This document shows positions 42,184 to 43,777 of a DNA stretch of 43,777 nt, piece after piece; position 1 is the first letter of the stretch; the number at the start of each line of letters is the position of its first letter. The notes below the pieces were generated by a model, which was not told where the DNA came from, did not search any database, and saw only the letters and a list, made by a program, of their open reading frames with translations. The DNA is taken from NCBI GenBank assembly GCA_017463365.1, contig JAFTPH010000039.1, forward strand, positions 1 to 43,777, in the 5' to 3' direction. The position numbers and the translations under genes are program-made. The DNA is from Bacilli bacterium. Lineage in GTDB: Bacteria; Bacillota_I; Bacilli_A; ML615J-28; CAG-313.

Positions 42184-42212
42184 TTGAAAAAAGAGTATCG
42201 ATATGTTAAAAT
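42184..42212 (+). promoter_or_regulatory. Promoter of the RRNPP-like regulator gene
   Basis: TTGAAA (42184-42189), a 17-base spacer and TAAAAT (42207-42212), 31 bases before the ATG. Confidence 0.6.
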
Positions 42213-42243
42213 TATGCTATATTAATATTTAGTAGGAGTTAAA

Positions 42244-43362
42244 ATGTTTAAAATTAATCTATCCATATATAAAGAAAGCAAACAATATTTTCAAATATTT
42301 GATATTTTATTAAAAGACTTAAATATAAATAAGGAAGCATTCTTAAAAGATGTAGGTATTTCTCCAAGTTCATATAGAAAAGCAAGAACTATTGAACAAA
42401 ACATTGGTGATAAGATTATAGATCAATTATGTAATGCGTTGGGATATAAAAAAGCATCAACTATATTTATTACCGAAGTGGAAGAATTATTTAACAGAAT
42501 ATATTTTAATATGTACTATAAAATTTTCAAGCATTTTGATAAAGATTTAGAAACAATTAATAATTTAATTGAACAAAACTATATAATTAAACCTATATTA
42601 ATATTATTAAAACTATTCTTGTTAGCAAATGCAAAAATTGATACGTGGGAATATAAAGAAAAAAACTTAAATTTATATAACGAAATAAAAAAATATCTAA
42701 TATTTTTTAATGAGGATTTATTAGAAATCGTGGATATTTTAGCGCTTACATTTGAATCAAGTATTCCAGAAGAAATCATGATGAAGACATATAAAAATAG
42801 TTTAGCTTATTATTCTTTATCATCTAGGTTATGCAATGATGAACGTTATGTTGAAAGTCTATTTATTGCAAAAAAAGCAGAAGATGTTTTAGTTAGAGAA
42901 AAAAATTATAAAAGGTTGTTATATTTAAATGTAAAAATGATGCATTGTCTTAATTCTATTCATAGTTACCAAGAATGTTTTGATTTGGCTTCTATGCAAT
43001 TATTAACATTACAATCTTTTGTAGAGACAGAATATGAATATAATCATACTATCAAAAATTTAGCAATATGTTGTTTGCCGTTAGGTAAATATAAATATAT
43101 ATCTGATTTGATTCTAGAACAGCAAAATATTTCATTGACTGAATTATGTTGTTTACTCGTTGCAAAGTATAAAGTAGATACTGTTGAATATGAAAAATTA
43201 TACAAATCATATTATGAAATGATGACAAATTCAGGAAAAAGCAATCTAGAAGTAATTAATAATTTCTTGAAAAATGATGAAAGAAAGATATTAAATAAGC
43301 TTGATATCGGAATTTTGACTGAAATTGTTGTTTCAGCATTAAAAAGAACGCAAATAAGTTGA
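42244..43362 (+). CDS. RRNPP-like regulator (N-terminal HTH, C-terminal TPR-like domain)
   Basis: Residues ~22-70 look like a Cro/C1-type helix-turn-helix (INKEAFLKDVGISPSSYRKA, then IIDQLCNALGYKKAS). Residues ~80-372 are an all-helical array with TPR-like pairs (YVESLFIAKKAEDVLVREKN, YLNVKMMHCLNSIHSYQECF, HTIKNLAICCLPLGKYKYI). Overall length and plan are those of Rgg, AimR, PlcR and related peptide-controlled regulators. Such regulators normally have a small secreted peptide encoded right after them; here a signal-peptide gene with repeats begins 175 bases downstream. The first 17 codons recur in the small gene at 40816. The ribosome site is AGGAG (42233-42237). The family is inferred from architecture. 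Confidence 0.68.
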   Translation: MFKINLSIYKESKQYFQIFDILLKDLNINKEAFLKDVGISPSSYRKARTIEQNIGDKIIDQLCNALGYKKASTIFITEVEELFNRIYFNMYYKIFKHFDKDLETINNLIEQNYIIKPILILLKLFLLANAKIDTWEYKEKNLNLYNEIKKYLIFFNEDLLEIVDILALTFESSIPEEIMMKTYKNSLAYYSLSSRLCNDERYVESLFIAKKAEDVLVREKNYKRLLYLNVKMMHCLNSIHSYQECFDLASMQLLTLQSFVETEYEYNHTIKNLAICCLPLGKYKYISDLILEQQNISLTELCCLLVAKYKVDTVEYEKLYKSYYEMMTNSGKSNLEVINNFLKNDERKILNKLDIGILTEIVVSALKRTQIS

Positions 43363-43382
43363 TTTCCTTATTTAATAACATT

Positions 43383-43422
43383 CCGCCACTTTAAAGTGGC
43401 GGTCTTTTTTTTTTTTTTTTTT
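43383..43422 (+). terminator. Terminator of the RRNPP-like regulator gene
   Basis: CCGCCACT and AGTGGCGG form an 8-bp G/C-rich stem, followed by T, C and 18 consecutive T. The long T run may vary in length between cells. Confidence 0.9.
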
Positions 43423-43448
43423 GCAGACCATATTTCCGCCACACTTTT

Positions 43449-43491
43449 TCGACGAAGTCGATTTGACACTATATTTTTAAATTAGTATAAT
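43449..43491 (+). promoter_or_regulatory. Operator-like palindrome plus perfect sigma-A promoter of the repeat-peptide gene
   Basis: TTGACA (43463-43468), exactly 17 bases, TATAAT (43486-43491): a fully consensus promoter, the best in the window. The palindrome TCGACGAAGTCGA (43449-43461) ends two bases before the -35 box, where an activator or repressor could bind. The adjacent RRNPP-like regulator is the natural candidate (inference). Confidence 0.8.
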
Positions 43492-43536
43492 GTTGGTGTA
43501 TATGAAATACGATATACAAAAAGAAAGGAAAAAATT

Positions 43537-43777
43537 ATGAAAAGAAAAGTATTTATTAGTTTAGTGATGTTATTAATGTTTGTATGTTGTTTGTGCTTTA
43601 ATAGTAATCTAACTGTAAGCGCAGCTTCAGGATTGGATAATCTTCCAGTATTTAATGGCGAAGATGGTTCACAAGGGAATACAACTTTAGGAGTTGGTGA
43701 TGAAAATGATGAAGGAGAAACTTGTAGCACTAATAATCTTCCAGTATTTAATGGCGAAGATGGTTCACAAGGGAATA
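43537..43777 (+). CDS. Secreted repeat-peptide precursor (partial, cut by the window end)
   Basis: A signal peptide (MKRKVFISLVMLLMFVCCLC, then ...LTVSAAS) with a cut after VSA or SAA. The mature part starts GLDNLPVFNGEDGSQGN. A 14-residue segment NLPVFNGEDGSQGN recurs exactly after a 32-residue period (35-48 and 67-80), with TTLGVGDENDEGETC in the linker. The gene is open at the window edge, so more copies may follow. AAAGGA lies eight bases before the ATG. A multi-copy secreted precursor directly behind an RRNPP-like regulator suggests a peptide signal (compare PapR or AimP), but a repetitive surface protein is also possible. The mature product is unknown. Confidence 0.7.
   Translation, partial: MKRKVFISLVMLLMFVCCLCFNSNLTVSAASGLDNLPVFNGEDGSQGNTTLGVGDENDEGETCSTNNLPVFNGEDGSQGN
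43637..43777 (+). repeat. Exact 45-bp tandem repeat (96-bp period) in the peptide gene
   Basis: Bases 43637-43681 and 43733-43777 are identical, 96 bases apart (32 codons). The identity includes third codon positions, so the duplication is recent or kept uniform by recombination. The second copy runs to the last base of the window. Confidence 0.9.

Noticed and set aside
1-43777. CRISPR array
   Set aside because: No regularly spaced direct repeats with unique spacers. The only exact tandem repeat is coding (43637-43777), and the DNA repeats near 28000 are promoter sites.
1-43777. Mycoplasma-type genetic code (TGA as Trp)
   Set aside because: TGA ends normal genes, for example cysK at 13730-13732 and abiEi at 16896-16898, and Trp is encoded by TGG throughout.

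Overview
The window is very AT-rich, uses TGA as a normal stop (for example the ATGA overlap of cysK and cysE), and has sigma-A promoters and AGGAGG/AGGTGA ribosome sites. It carries an N-terminal signal peptide, a lipobox, a dockerin-like tail and membrane-anchored surface proteins without LPXTG. This suits a low-GC Gram-positive of the Bacilli/Erysipelotrichales/RF39/Acholeplasma-like kind from a gut community. It is not a mycoplasma with the UGA=Trp code. The taxon is inferred, not proven.

Left part (1-15.5 kb): the tail of a dockerin-like surface protein, then a 4,024-residue secreted, C-terminally membrane-anchored protein. That protein has two SGNH-hydrolase-like regions separated by about 2,200 residues of Ala/Glu/Lys helical repeats, followed by Cys-rich repeats. 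After it come a cysteine-synthesis pair (cysK-cysE, overlapping by 4 bases) and a lipoprotein with three internal repeats.

Middle part (15.5-26.4 kb): an XRE regulator divergent from an AbiE type IV toxin-antitoxin operon, then a remnant of a winged-helix protein. Next is a glycan-processing set: serine hydrolase, LmbE-type deacetylase, GHL10 glycosidase-like surface protein, and (after a small structured RNA) an SGNH esterase and a SIS sugar-phosphate protein. An ECF-like sigma factor with a long C-terminal extension follows.

Right part (26.4-40.2 kb) is a defence island. It holds an AbiF/AbiD-type HEPN protein flanked by two copies of a structured RNA whose stems co-vary. It also holds a DUF4143 ATPase flanked by two decayed copies of an unknown gene, and a metalloprotease/HTH pair. 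A three-gene ABC-3C system (SMEK protein, small middle component, DUF2326 ATPase) leads straight into an AvcD-like nucleotide deaminase, with an independent short transcript behind it. Last is a compact four-gene operon: GP88-like Cys protein, guanylate-kinase/methyltransferase fusion, HhH-glycosylase-like protein and U32 protein. I know of no described system with that gene set.

The end (40.2-43.8 kb) is regulatory. A 1.1-kb gap contains a small gene copying the start of a downstream regulator. Then come an XRE regulator and a helix-turn-helix/TPR-like regulator of RRNPP type. Behind a perfect sigma-A promoter lies a secreted precursor with exact 32-residue-period repeats, cut by the window edge. 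This looks like a candidate peptide-signalling pair with a multi-copy peptide.

All calls are from reading the sequence; no database search was run. Site coordinates outside coding regions may be off by one base.
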